A DNA stretch of 64,000 bases from Sphingobacterium thalpophilum. Its GTDB lineage: Bacteria > Bacteroidota > Bacteroidia > Sphingobacteriales > Sphingobacteriaceae. A model generated the notes under the pieces. The model saw nothing but the letters and a program-made list of their open reading frames with translations, made no database searches and had not been told where the DNA came from. Below, one piece after another: positions 1 through 9,200 of the stretch. The position numbers and the translations under genes were made by a program. Each line of letters opens with the position of its first letter. Within the stretch, counting starts at the first letter, position 1. The DNA lies in assembly GCF_901482695.1 (NCBI RefSeq), contig NZ_LR590484.1:1550001-1614000 (forward strand). The letters are read 5' to 3'.

Positions 1-17
1 CTCCAAAAATCAAAACA

Positions 18-215
18 ATGAAAAAGAACAATCGAATGCTGATCTACCCACGGGAGGCGGCGCCCCTGCTGGGCAAAACCGAGCGGCAGTGTTACCGCGT
101 ATTTGAAGATATCAGAGCGGCATATGCCCTGCCGCCAAGGACGGCCATCCCCATCAAACTATTTGCAAACTATTTTTATCTGGATGAGCAGCAGGTACGG
201 GACAGCCTGATGTAA
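18..215 (+). CDS. small HTH-like conserved protein
   Basis: A 65-residue protein with an ATG start. The pattern 'hydrophobic start (LIYPREAAPLLGKTERQ), then IR-x-AYxLPP, then a helix with LFANYFYLDEQQV' resembles a small Bacteroidota family with an HTH-like core often found near mobile or regulatory genes. No catalytic residues, signal peptide or membrane segment are visible. It lies close to the window edge, so its upstream partner is unseen. The role is unknown; DNA binding is an inference from the compact helical pattern. Confidence 0.6.
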   Translation: MKKNNRMLIYPREAAPLLGKTERQCYRVFEDIRAAYALPPRTAIPIKLFANYFYLDEQQVRDSLM

Positions 216-279
216 CCCCAGGCCGAATCAGCAGGAGAGGGCTGATTCACCCGTCGGACAATCCGTCTCAGTCCGTCCG

Positions 280-1515
280 CTACGGAGCTTTTTCCAGCGG
301 TAGCGGTTCCGGAGACATCGCAGCAGCTTTCTTCTGGTTCATGGCGAGCTGTGCCGCCAGCCAATTTTTCCAGCCCGCCTGTTTCCTGCGATACGATTCG
401 CCATATTCAATCCGTTCCTTAAGGTGCAAAATTGTTAGTACAGGTGTGTTTCCCCGGAGCATCTCGTAGTTTACTATGGCCTGTCCCGAGATCAGGTGAT
501 TGCGCGAGATATGTTTGAGCGAGGGGAATATCTTGAGCAGATCGCTCAGTGATTTCAAGCCCGGATGATATTTGGTTCCATCCATCAGCACAATTTCCTG
601 AAAAGAATCCTCTCCTTTGCGATGATGGCCATAGCAATACGCTATATCCTGTTCGAAAATAGCAATTTCAGCACCATTTACCTTAAAGTGAAATACGGTC
701 TCCGACCGATCCGTTTGATGGGCAGCAGCCTCGCTACTCTGCTGGGCCAATGCCCTGAGTTCGGCGATCTCCAGCAGGAGTTCCTGATTACGCGCCTCGG
801 CCCGGGCACGCCCCCGGACCTCAAGGCTTCTTTCGTCCTCCAACTGTTGAACCCGCTGCAGCTGGCGGCTGTTTTCCATCCGTAGTTCATCCAGCTGCAT
901 AGCGAGTATATTCTTACCTTCGATGAGGCCATTGACTGTCTTATCGGTCGTAACGGTTAGTAGTTTATACTGCTGGACATCGTTTTTATAATGGCCTATT
1001 TCCGATTTCAAAAATTCGATCTGCTGTGCTAGACGATCTCTATCATTGATCAGCTTCTGTGTGCCATCTGCCCCGATTTTGAGTTCATACTGGAGTATTC
1101 GGTTGGCCAGCCAGTAGTTCAGTATGATCAAGAGCAGCAGCATAAATAAAATATCCCATTGGAAGCGCGGATCATCGACAATAGAAGCCGGATAAACGAG
1201 CAAAATCAATCCAAAGGCGATGATGGCAGGCAATGCCACCCCGCCCAGGGCATGCATCAGTACCGCTCTACCGGCCGCCCGCCGCCAAAAACCCGAAATA
1301 AAAACCTGATAACCCACCCAAAACTCGATACTGAGGATAGCAACACCGATACAGAAGGTATTGACGAGCACAACCAGCACATTCGGTTTAATCAGATAAC
1401 CGAAGGACATGTTGTCAAAAGGAAAGAGCGCCACGGCCCCAGAAGCGATCAGCAATAAACCACACCACCACAAAATCGGAAAAACTTGTAAATAGGACTT
1501 AATAGAAGGCATCAT
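280..1515 (-). CDS. membrane-anchored LytTR transcriptional regulator
   Basis: About 411 residues. The N-terminal part has about four hydrophobic membrane segments (WWCGLLLIASGAVALF; VLVVLVNTFCIGVAILSI; LPAIIAFGLILLVYP; ILFMLLLLIILNYWLA). A long coiled coil follows (many L/E/R/Q heptads), then a LytTR DNA-binding domain with the family pattern 'VFHFKVNGAEIAIFEQDIAYCY...SLSDLLKIFPSLKHISRNHLISGQAI'. There is no receiver domain, so it likely senses through its membrane part or a partner rather than by phosphotransfer. The longest open frame begins at a GTG at 1548; the tandem ATGs at 1515 and 1512 give a more normal N-terminus. Its target genes are unknown; the genes at 1734-3593 are candidates. 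Confidence 0.85.
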   Translation of the reverse strand: MMPSIKSYLQVFPILWWCGLLLIASGAVALFPFDNMSFGYLIKPNVLVVLVNTFCIGVAILSIEFWVGYQVFISGFWRRAAGRAVLMHALGGVALPAIIAFGLILLVYPASIVDDPRFQWDILFMLLLLIILNYWLANRILQYELKIGADGTQKLINDRDRLAQQIEFLKSEIGHYKNDVQQYKLLTVTTDKTVNGLIEGKNILAMQLDELRMENSRQLQRVQQLEDERSLEVRGRARAEARNQELLLEIAELRALAQQSSEAAAHQTDRSETVFHFKVNGAEIAIFEQDIAYCYGHHRKGEDSFQEIVLMDGTKYHPGLKSLSDLLKIFPSLKHISRNHLISGQAIVNYEMLRGNTPVLTILHLKERIEYGESYRRKQAGWKNWLAAQLAMNQKKAAAMSPEPLPLEKAP

Positions 1516-1733
1516 GAAAAATATAAACGATTTCGTTATACAGCGCACATGTTAATCAACCAACACTTTTAGGAACACAATATAACTATAAATAGCAATT
1601 TATCCAAACCCGATTGGATGGATCATCGAGTGGGTTAGATGATAAAAAATCGGGATTGGATTTTTTAATGATCAAAAACAGGCATTCAAGAGCGCTTTCG
1701 GCTGTATATTGGCTGTTTTAATTTGATATACAT

Positions 1734-2114
1734 ATGGAAAATCAACAATTCAGTTTCGATGGACCGGGCGTCCGGAACTGGCAAAATTATCTTTATGCGC
1801 AACATCCTATCGTGATCGAAGAGGAAAGAATTTATATTGAGACCGACCTTCTGGGCTGGCTGCCCGAGCGCTTTCAGCTGACTGCAGCACAGCTACAGTA
1901 TGCAGCCGATCTGGGCAGTGCTGCACAGGACTATTTTGCATCGCAGGTCGCCGGGGCCATTGCCTTGCGCATTCCTATTCTACTGGAACGTGAGCCCCCC
2001 GAAGAAGGCGGCGGCAATAGCAAGACCGGCAGCGTCACACAGCGTTTTACTCCCATGAGCAGTGATACCGCCAGCTACAGCAGATTATTAATCATACAAT
2101 TCAATTACAGTTAG
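1734..2114 (+). CDS. hypothetical protein, 126 aa
   Basis: A soluble acidic protein without signal peptide, membrane segment or motif that I recognise. The N-terminal half is rich in aromatic and acidic residues; residues about 80-105 are Gly/Ser/Pro-rich and look unstructured. It ends 4 nt before the ATG of the Crp-like gene, so the two are probably co-transcribed and translationally coupled. Start is the ATG after an AT-rich stretch. It may belong with the regulator pair around it, but no function can be assigned. Confidence 0.6.
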   Translation: MENQQFSFDGPGVRNWQNYLYAQHPIVIEEERIYIETDLLGWLPERFQLTAAQLQYAADLGSAAQDYFASQVAGAIALRIPILLEREPPEEGGGNSKTGSVTQRFTPMSSDTASYSRLLIIQFNYS

Positions 2115-2118
2115 TACC

Positions 2119-2673
2119 ATGACCAACCTAACTTATGAAAATCAATTTTATGCCATCTTAGAACAGTCCGGCCCTGTGGGGCCGGCTCTTCGTCAGGAGC
2201 TCAAAAGCATGATACAGCCCCAGTCCATCAAGAAAGGAAAAATTCTGCTGGCACAGCCTTATGATCTGCATATTCTGCTCGAGGGGATGGTGATCAAACG
2301 CCGCGATTACACTGCCGGAAGTACTATCTGCTCGGAAGTGCTGGATTTTATCGGCGCGAATGAGGCCATCTATCATACCCCCATCGAAGAAGACATTTAT
2401 TTTCAGGCCGAACAGGACAGCATGGCCATTCTGATCCGTCAGCCCGATATTGTCGGCATTATCCAGCGTCACCCGCGGTTTTCCGAACAGCTCAACGCTA
2501 TTCTCGCCCATCTGTTGTCAGAGCGCACCTTTCGGGGAAGGCTGATCAACATGAGTTCCAAAGAAAAAAAAGAAGCATTCAGGAGGCATTATCCCCTTGC
2601 CGCACGTTATTGCCGCATCAAAGATATCTGCTCTTTTTTGGGGATCAACCCCAATACCTATTCGGCTTTGTAG
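2119..2673 (+). CDS. Crp/Fnr-type regulator with cyclic nucleotide-binding fold
   Basis: 184 residues. The N-terminal region follows the Crp beta-roll pattern (SIKKGKILLAQPYDLHILLEGMVIKRR, then an acidic stretch and FQAEQDSMAILI), followed by the long dimer helix and a short C-terminal helix pair ending in IKDICSFLGINPNTYSAL, an HTH-like end typical of small Bacteroidota Crp relatives. Ligand residues of true cAMP receptors are not obvious, so the effector is unknown. It is coupled to the upstream 126-aa gene and precedes a roughly 700-nt stretch with only small reading frames. Confidence 0.75.
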   Translation: MTNLTYENQFYAILEQSGPVGPALRQELKSMIQPQSIKKGKILLAQPYDLHILLEGMVIKRRDYTAGSTICSEVLDFIGANEAIYHTPIEEDIYFQAEQDSMAILIRQPDIVGIIQRHPRFSEQLNAILAHLLSERTFRGRLINMSSKEKKEAFRRHYPLAARYCRIKDICSFLGINPNTYSAL

Positions 2674-3368
2674 ATAGCAAAGGAGCAAGAGGAGTGCGCA
2701 GACGGCGTATAAGACCAACACCCTAATTACATGAAAATCACAGAAATATGAGGTTATTTTCTCATAAATATGAAATTTAAACAGCTGTTTTGCCGACTAA
2801 CTTTACTGTAGTTGATCGGACGGACGATTACGGATGTCTCCTCTCCCATCCATGACCGGATGACCGATCGGCCTAAAGGCTTATAAGATCAGGCCATCGC
2901 AAGGGACCGGACGGATAAAAAGAGCGCCCTACAGCTACCTGATACAAGCCAGAGGAACGAAACAAAAATGACAAGCATGAAGCAGACACAGACCAACGGC
3001 AAAGGACAAGGAGACGGGCATTGCCCGGCGGAATGCTCCAGTTGCTCAATTGTGGGCAAACAGCGATGGAGCCATGCAGCTATGCTGCGGGAGGCTGCGC
3101 GTTACCTTGCGGAGGCTCGGATGAGCCTGTCGGCAGGTTGTTGCTGCACCGGTCTTACCGTCAGATGGTACAGACGTAAGTTTGCCGTATTCCCGCGCCG
3201 GCGGTGAGGAATAAAATGGTCTGGCAGAATAAGGAGTCCCACCGCCAAACCAAAGCGCCCGCTATGTGCGGACGCGGGGCCAGTGTACTGTCCAGCTTTT
3301 GACCGATATGGACAGCAGCACTGTGATCAATTCATAAATCTAAGTTAGACAATTTAAATCATACGATT
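2674..3368 (+). other. gene-poor stretch between the Crp-like gene and the 74-aa peptide gene
   Basis: About 695 nt with no long gene. It contains an AT-rich part (about 2720-2810) that could hold a promoter, and one doubtful 79-codon frame (2968-3207). I see no tRNA, no strong terminator and no repeat. The GC-rich middle (2830-2960) shows no clear coding signal on either strand. Confidence 0.4.
2968..3207 (+). CDS. possible small Cys-rich protein
   Basis: A 79-codon frame with an ATG after an A-rich stretch (another ATG lies 9 nt further in). The product has eight cysteines or so in two clusters (HCPAECSSCSIVG and AGCCCTG) but a basic tail (WYRRKFAVFPRRR) that looks like read-through of non-coding DNA. 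No signal peptide. It is listed because it stands between regulators and a small-peptide gene, where a second short product would make sense. It may be spurious. Confidence 0.3.
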   Translation: MTSMKQTQTNGKGQGDGHCPAECSSCSIVGKQRWSHAAMLREAARYLAEARMSLSAGCCCTGLTVRWYRRKFAVFPRRR

Positions 3369-3593
3369 ATGGCATGGTTTCAATTAAAAGCGAACGGAAC
3401 CGCGACAGATCCCAATGATTATACCTCCACAGGCACACCTACCTGTAGCGGCGACAATCATATCTGTGCGGTGCAAGCTTCACCAGATGCAAACAATAAA
3501 CCGATCCTGACTCCTGCTTTAAAGGACGAAATGATCAATGCACTGAATAATACAGCTAGCAGCTCCAACGTTCAGCTAAGAAATACACGATAG
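3369..3593 (+). CDS. 74-aa two-cysteine peptide, conserved-looking small protein
   Basis: The product has a short hydrophobic-aromatic start (MAWFQLKANGT), a Thr/Gly/Pro-rich middle with two cysteines nine residues apart (TCSGDNHICAV), and a C-terminal part with NNKPILTPALKDEMINALNN. There is no signal peptide. I recall similar short proteins in Sphingobacteriaceae next to TlpA/SusCD genes, but cannot name a family with certainty. It converges on the tlpA-susD-susC operon and shares a bidirectional terminator with it. The Cys pair next to a thioredoxin-fold TlpA gene is suggestive, not proof, of a link. Confidence 0.7.
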   Translation: MAWFQLKANGTATDPNDYTSTGTPTCSGDNHICAVQASPDANNKPILTPALKDEMINALNNTASSSNVQLRNTR

Positions 3594-3616
3594 TACCTGA
3601 AATTATTTCAATTGAA

Positions 3617-3637
3617 AGGGGCCCCAAAAGGGCCCCT
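3617..3637. terminator. bidirectional intrinsic terminator
   Basis: A perfect 8-bp GC-rich stem (AGGGGCCC / GGGCCCCT) with a CAAAA loop lies between the convergent ends of the small-peptide gene and the tlpA gene. The flanks are AT-rich on both sides but lack a long T-run. Confidence 0.75.
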
Positions 3638-3646
3638 AATTTAGGT

Positions 3647-4897
3647 CTATCTTCTTTCCTCAAAGACCATAACCTCGATTTCCCTTCTATCCATCACAGC
3701 CTGCAGTCCGTAGTAAGCCAATTGTTCATTCAGGGCCTCAAGACTATCATAAGCTCCAAGCTCTAGCACACCCTTATATCCCGATTCATCTATCGTCGGT
3801 GGATACAAACCGGATAGATCCAGTAGAAAAGCTACACTCTCGGCGCCTTCTACAGTTTGCCCCCCAGCTTTTGCAGCTACCTTTTGTTGTTTCCCTTCCA
3901 CTTTTTTTATGACAATCACATCTTGTACAGCCCGAGATTTATAAACGTTCAGACCAAGAAAAAAATTGAGATCCTGTATTGCCATTTCCGCCATCGCTGC
4001 TTTTGGCAGGGTATCCCTGCTGATCCGCTGGTAGCAGATGGCATGTTTAGACTTCCACAGATTGCGTCCCCCGCTGCCTTCCTGATACCTATATTTATTT
4101 TTATCCTTTACCTTCCAGATAATACGACCGGGGATCCAGAGAAACTTCGGTTTTTCGAGCTGAGCAAAGAGACGCTGGTAAGCGCCAAGTGTTTCGGCAT
4201 TGTTTATCCGGCAGATAAAATTTCCAGTATTCGGATCCTGCGTTATCGGCAGACCACCGTCTGCAGCGAGTTCAGGCTGAAAGCCAGTGACCAGAACCCT
4301 GCCAATGACATTTTCTCCAGTAGGTTCTTGTCCCACCACGCGGTCATTGAAATCATTTTTTACCTGCACATCCAGTTTACCGGTAGCGATAAGCTGGTTT
4401 ATAAATTCAGGTTTAATATAATCGGCATAGGTGACAGCTTTTACCGTTCCTTTGTAAATAAAAACTGTATGAGGCACACCACGGTGTGGGAAATAACGAT
4501 GGAGCAAGCTATCACCCACGATACTGGGCAAAAAGGCATTTCTCTCTTTAAGATATCCATTATTTCTGAAAAACTTTTGAATCGCCTGCTTTGACTGCGC
4601 TGTGACCATCAATATCTTCACTTTATCCCCCATCTGCTCCTGCACCTTTTTGACATCGGGCATCAGTTCGATACAGGTGACACAGCTGGTATCCCAAAAA
4701 TCCAGGATAACCAGTCTATCCTTAAATTTGTTCAGATCAACTTTGTCGGTCTTGTCATTGAGCACATCCATAATTGGCAATCTGGGCAGTTCACTCCCAA
4801 CAGCAAGCTCCCAGCTCCGGTCAATATTCTTTTTATGTTGTGCTTGGGCAGTATATATAGAGACAAATACTGCTATGATTAACTGTACTATTTTCAT
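3647..4897 (-). CDS. TlpA-like thioredoxin-fold protein with DUF3738-like C-terminus
   Basis: 416 residues. A signal peptide (MKIVQLIIAVFVSIYTAQAQ) directs it to the periplasm or envelope. A thioredoxin domain follows at about 30-170, with the redox motif CVTC (C72, C75) in ILDFWDTSCVTC and the conserved cis-Pro region GVPHTVFIY. The C-terminal half (about 200-416), with an end like LEALNEQLAYYGLQAV...REIEVMVFEE, resembles the DUF3738 domain that often follows TlpA in Bacteroidota. It probably acts as a disulfide reductase or isomerase on exported proteins. It is the last gene of a leftward operon after susC and susD, 6 nt from susD. Confidence 0.85.
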   Translation of the reverse strand: MKIVQLIIAVFVSIYTAQAQHKKNIDRSWELAVGSELPRLPIMDVLNDKTDKVDLNKFKDRLVILDFWDTSCVTCIELMPDVKKVQEQMGDKVKILMVTAQSKQAIQKFFRNNGYLKERNAFLPSIVGDSLLHRYFPHRGVPHTVFIYKGTVKAVTYADYIKPEFINQLIATGKLDVQVKNDFNDRVVGQEPTGENVIGRVLVTGFQPELAADGGLPITQDPNTGNFICRINNAETLGAYQRLFAQLEKPKFLWIPGRIIWKVKDKNKYRYQEGSGGRNLWKSKHAICYQRISRDTLPKAAMAEMAIQDLNFFLGLNVYKSRAVQDVIVIKKVEGKQQKVAAKAGGQTVEGAESVAFLLDLSGLYPPTIDESGYKGVLELGAYDSLEALNEQLAYYGLQAVMDRREIEVMVFEERR

Positions 4898-4903
4898 CGT
4901 GCT

Positions 4904-6268
4904 TTATCTTTTGTTCTGTTGTATAGTTGGATTTAATTCGATCACGGCCTGTGGTATTAAAAACGCATAGCCCAGGCTCCCCGCGGGGAGCGTATAGACC
5001 TTTCCGTCCAGCGTCCGCTGCAGCTCTGTCTGATGGGCTGGTTCCTTGTTCAGTCTTTTGAGATCAGCCCATCTGCGTCCCCGAAAGACCAGTTCACGTC
5101 TCCTTTCGGCCAATATCATAGACAGGATCTTTTGCGGATCGTCTTCGATATATTTGATATTCTCATCGTTTTTAAACCTGCTGGCAAACAGCATGTTTAG
5201 ATCTTTCAGGGCAATATCTTGCCGGTTCAGACGGCTTGCACTTTCAGCCCGGATCAAGATCACCTCGCCTGTCGTCAGCCCCACAAATGACCCAGATTCA
5301 GTCTGCTCATAGTTGGCCTTATAGCCAAAAGTGCCGGGTTCATCCTGGTTTTCTCGGTAAAAAACCTTCTTGCGAAGATCTCCTTGCATATACAGGTTCA
5401 TCAGGGAGGGATTGATCCGAGAGTAATAACTGCCGAGCGCTTCGGAATACGGGGTCAATGCTGAGAATATGACTTCTTCATTGTTTTTGGGTATCGGTGA
5501 TTCGCTATTGCTATCAAGCACATTAAAATCCATCAACCGAGGCTGGAGGCGCCAGGCCGAATCCGCATATTGAAACGAGCGGTCATACAGTTGCATATCG
5601 AGGTACACTCTGGCAAGCCCTGCAAAGGCTGCTGTCCTATTGGGAAGGCTTTTAGCCTGCGCGGTTATTGACAGCAGATGTGATGCTTTTGTATAGTCCT
5701 GCAGAATAAATTGATAGGTATCCTCCAGTGAGGACCTGCCATTTACCATGACTAGGTCAGGTGTTTGTTTCAGTGGCAATCCCAGCTCATTTTTAGCGGT
5801 ATTTTTATCGTAAGTTAGGCAGTACAGCTGTGCAAGCTGATGGTAAGCGAATGCTCGAAAGAACAGTGCCTTACCTAGTATGTCGTTATATTTTGACAAG
5901 TTCTGCTCATCCCTTGGAAGCTTCTCGAGAACTTGGAGCACCTGGTTGGCAAGAAATATAGTACGGTAGGGTCCCTGCCATCCCATACCCCTTACCCCCT
6001 GTTCATCCGACCAGGTATAGGCATTCCTGTCATCCAGATTCGTGACACTATACCAGTTTTCGGCATTCAGGTAAAACTCTTCTCCCGCAATCAGCGTAGC
6101 AGCTGGCGAAGTCATGTTCAGGTTGCCATAATCATTGAGCAGCAGTTCGCAGTCTTCCAATGTATTAGGCACATCCATACGTATATCGGGTTTGACATCC
6201 AGATAACCGCTGCAGGACATCAGTCCAAGCGTAATCAGTATAAGAAGTGATTGTTTCATTATCATCAT
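4904..6268 (-). CDS. SusD/RagB-like outer-membrane nutrient-binding lipoprotein
   Basis: 454 residues starting with a lipoprotein signal (KQSLLILITLGLMSCSGYLD, lipobox Cys), then the SusD helical scaffold (e.g. YRTIFLANQVLQVLEKLP, GKALFFRAFAYHQLAQLYC, AAFAGLARVYLDMQLYDRSFQYADSAW) and the C-terminal ILAERRRELVFRGRRWADLKRL block. It is the substrate-capturing lid of the SusC channel. The first ATG (6268) lies 1 nt after the susC stop; the ATG at 6259 is equally good. The substrate is not readable from sequence; lack of glycosidase genes nearby and the TlpA partner leave peptides possible. Confidence 0.92.
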   Translation of the reverse strand: MMIMKQSLLILITLGLMSCSGYLDVKPDIRMDVPNTLEDCELLLNDYGNLNMTSPAATLIAGEEFYLNAENWYSVTNLDDRNAYTWSDEQGVRGMGWQGPYRTIFLANQVLQVLEKLPRDEQNLSKYNDILGKALFFRAFAYHQLAQLYCLTYDKNTAKNELGLPLKQTPDLVMVNGRSSLEDTYQFILQDYTKASHLLSITAQAKSLPNRTAAFAGLARVYLDMQLYDRSFQYADSAWRLQPRLMDFNVLDSNSESPIPKNNEEVIFSALTPYSEALGSYYSRINPSLMNLYMQGDLRKKVFYRENQDEPGTFGYKANYEQTESGSFVGLTTGEVILIRAESASRLNRQDIALKDLNMLFASRFKNDENIKYIEDDPQKILSMILAERRRELVFRGRRWADLKRLNKEPAHQTELQRTLDGKVYTLPAGSLGYAFLIPQAVIELNPTIQQNKR

Positions 6269-6269
6269 T

Positions 6270-9200
6270 TTAAAATTTAAAACTCAGTCCAAGGGAACAT
6301 GCGAAGGGGTCGGGCGGATTATTCCCAAATTCAGGGTCTATGCCATATTTATTGGCCCGCCATATTTTCATGATATTATTGCAGTACAGGTAGATCCGGC
6401 AATCCTGCAGTCCTTTTACTATGGGATTAAAGCCTAGCTGTAGATCCCGCCATTTGATCTGATCTGCCGAGGCCACTAGCGCGCTTGAATAGTTATAGAA
6501 ATAATCGGCATTGTAGTTTGCCGGATAATTGAAAGCCGGCACATTTGTACGAAGTTCATCACCCGGATTTTGCCACCGTAGGGCATAGTCCGAATGCCCG
6601 ACAAAGCCAGTAATGAGAGCGCTGTAATCAATAGATTTACGCATAAACTTATGCCCCAGCTGCAGAGAGATATTAAAGGAAAGATCAAATTTCTTGTACC
6701 TGAACGAATTGCGTATCGATCCAAAATATAGAGGCAGGACGGATCCCAGGTTATCCATCTGATCTAGCCGGGTATCATTGACGATCGCGAAATAATCTTT
6801 TGAAATTTCCCCATTTACATACCCTTGGGGACTTCCGTCAACCGGGTCCAGTCCCGCCCATTTGTAGGAGATCAGGCCATAGAGGTCTCCACCTTCGACT
6901 GGGGTAACGATATTTCCGAAGGCACCCGACAAGTAATATTTACCCAGAGGTTCGGCAATAAAAGATTTTGTTACTTTTGTACGACTATAGGCCAGATTCG
7001 CGTCAGTACGCCATTCAAAATTCTTCGTCTTCATATTGATAGCATACAGGGTCAGATCTATCCCTTTTCCTTTCAGGTTGGCACTGTTGACGTTACTGGT
7101 TGAGAAACCTGTTGTAAGATCGATTCGCGTTTCGGCGATAAGGTCCTTTGGTGATTTGATATAGTACTCCAGTGAACCACCCAGCCGATCATTCAGTGCC
7201 CTGAAGTCCAGTCCCCAGTTCCACATACCCACCGTTTCCCACCGCAACATCGGGTTTGGCGGATTGAGCATATAAGCATAGGGAAGACCTGTCAGGTAAT
7301 GAGTTTGCATGGATTTATAGATAACTGGCAGGGCCGAAGTACTATTGTTCACATTCCCGTTGTAGCCATGTGTCATCCTAAATTTTAGAAAATCCAGTAC
7401 TTCCTTAGGGAAAAAAGGCTCTCCCGAAACTGTCCAAGCGGCGCCGACAGACCAGAAGGGCTGACCTTTATCATTGGTCCTGACGCCAAACAGGTTGGAC
7501 GCATCTTTCCGTGCACTTGCACTCAGGACGTACCGGCCCAGAATAGTATAGGATCCATTCACAAAAAAGGAAGTATACCGATTGGTCAGTCTGCCTTTTT
7601 GGTTATAGTCCGGGATACGTTTCGTGCCCGACATTCCATTAAGATAAGGATGGTAAGTCACCAAGTCTACCGGCTGATAACTCATTGTCTCGGGATCATA
7701 TCCATAAAACGTGGATGTGTTTACCTCGTCAACCTGCTGCCTGACCTCTGCACCAGCAAGTAGACTCAGCTCGTGCTGTGAATTGAACGCTTTATGGTAC
7801 ATCGCCTGCACGCGGCCCTGATGTGATGCACTGCGCTGAATAAAGGTCTGCAGAAAATCACCCACAGGCATATTCCATCGTATTCCTTCTTTGTCCCAGC
7901 TGGTGAAATAGTTGATTTCGGTACGCTGCTGTACCGTACCTATGCCGCGCCAGTATTCATCCTGTTTAGCCGAGGTGCGATAATTATAGAGAACAGAAAA
8001 TTTCAGCTGGGGCGATAACGCGTAGCTGGATGAGAACGATAACATTGTTTCCTTGGTTGACCCCTTCATTGTACTCTGATGCAGTTCATCCAGTGGCCGG
8101 TAATTCCAGTCCAACAGGCGCCCTCCACCGATGGTATCACGAAAGTCAGCATTCAGTCCTATAGCGTCCACGATCAGTGCCGTACCGTTATAATCAGCCA
8201 GCCGCATATAAGGATAATTGCCGTAGCCCAGTCCCATCTCATTATAGGCAACGGGCATATAGGAGTCTTTGGTCCCATATTCAGTGTACTGTGTTCCAAG
8301 TGTAAACTCCAGCTTGCTGGTGGGCCTGAACACTGTATTGTTCTTTATAGAGACGCGGTCAGCGGATGATGTCACCAGCCGATTAAGCTGCCTGTCATAT
8401 CCGAACGAGAAGATCGTGCTGAGGAGGTTCCCTCCACCCGAAAGCTGCACATTATACTGCTGCCTGATGGGATTACGGTAGACATATTTCAAGAAGTCAT
8501 CACGCATATCAACGTTACGGAGCTGGTCTATCGAAGCTTCCAGTTGGTCTCCAGTAATTTTTCCATCCCTAAAACGCTTCAGTAATTTAACTACCGGGCT
8601 CATGATAAAACTCCGGTTATCCATTCTGTTCTTATAATAGCCTTTCTCATTCAGCATGAGTTCGACATCTATAAAGTCCGAAGAATTCATCTGCGGAAGA
8701 TAATAGAGATCCGGTTTATTCTCTACTGTGAGGTTACTGTTTACAGCTACTGAAAATCTGCTGTTGAACTTTCCTTTTTTGGTGGTTACAACTATAATCC
8801 CGTTTCCCGACTGCGCTCCCCAGATGGAGGAAGCGGCAGCGTCTTTGAGAATAGTGACATTTTCGATGTCATTGGGGTTGATGTTGTTAAAATCGCCGTT
8901 ATAGGGAAACCCGTCCACTACGATCAGTGGCCAGATATTGGAGCGGATGGAGCTTCGGCCTCTGATATTGATATTGGGCAGTACCCCTCTATTTTCGCCA
9001 TATACTTTAGTCGCCGATATGCTGGTGACTACATCCTCCAGACGACTCAGGAAGTCCATTGAAACCTTTCTATTCAGCAACTTGCTATCCACAAACTCAA
9101 AGCTCCCTGTGGCCCTTTCTTTTGGAATCTTTTGATAGCCTGTGGATACCACCTCTACTTCCTCCAGCTGGTTCTCCAGCGGAAGCAATTTAATGGTGAG

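Noticed and set aside
1549..1733. tRNA or riboswitch before the 126-aa gene
   Set aside because: No cloverleaf or known aptamer core could be folded by eye; only an AT-rich promoter-like stretch is seen.
3857..4594. 245-codon frame opposite tlpA
   Set aside because: Antisense to a clear TlpA gene, with low-complexity, hydrophobic-aromatic residues typical of a shadow frame.
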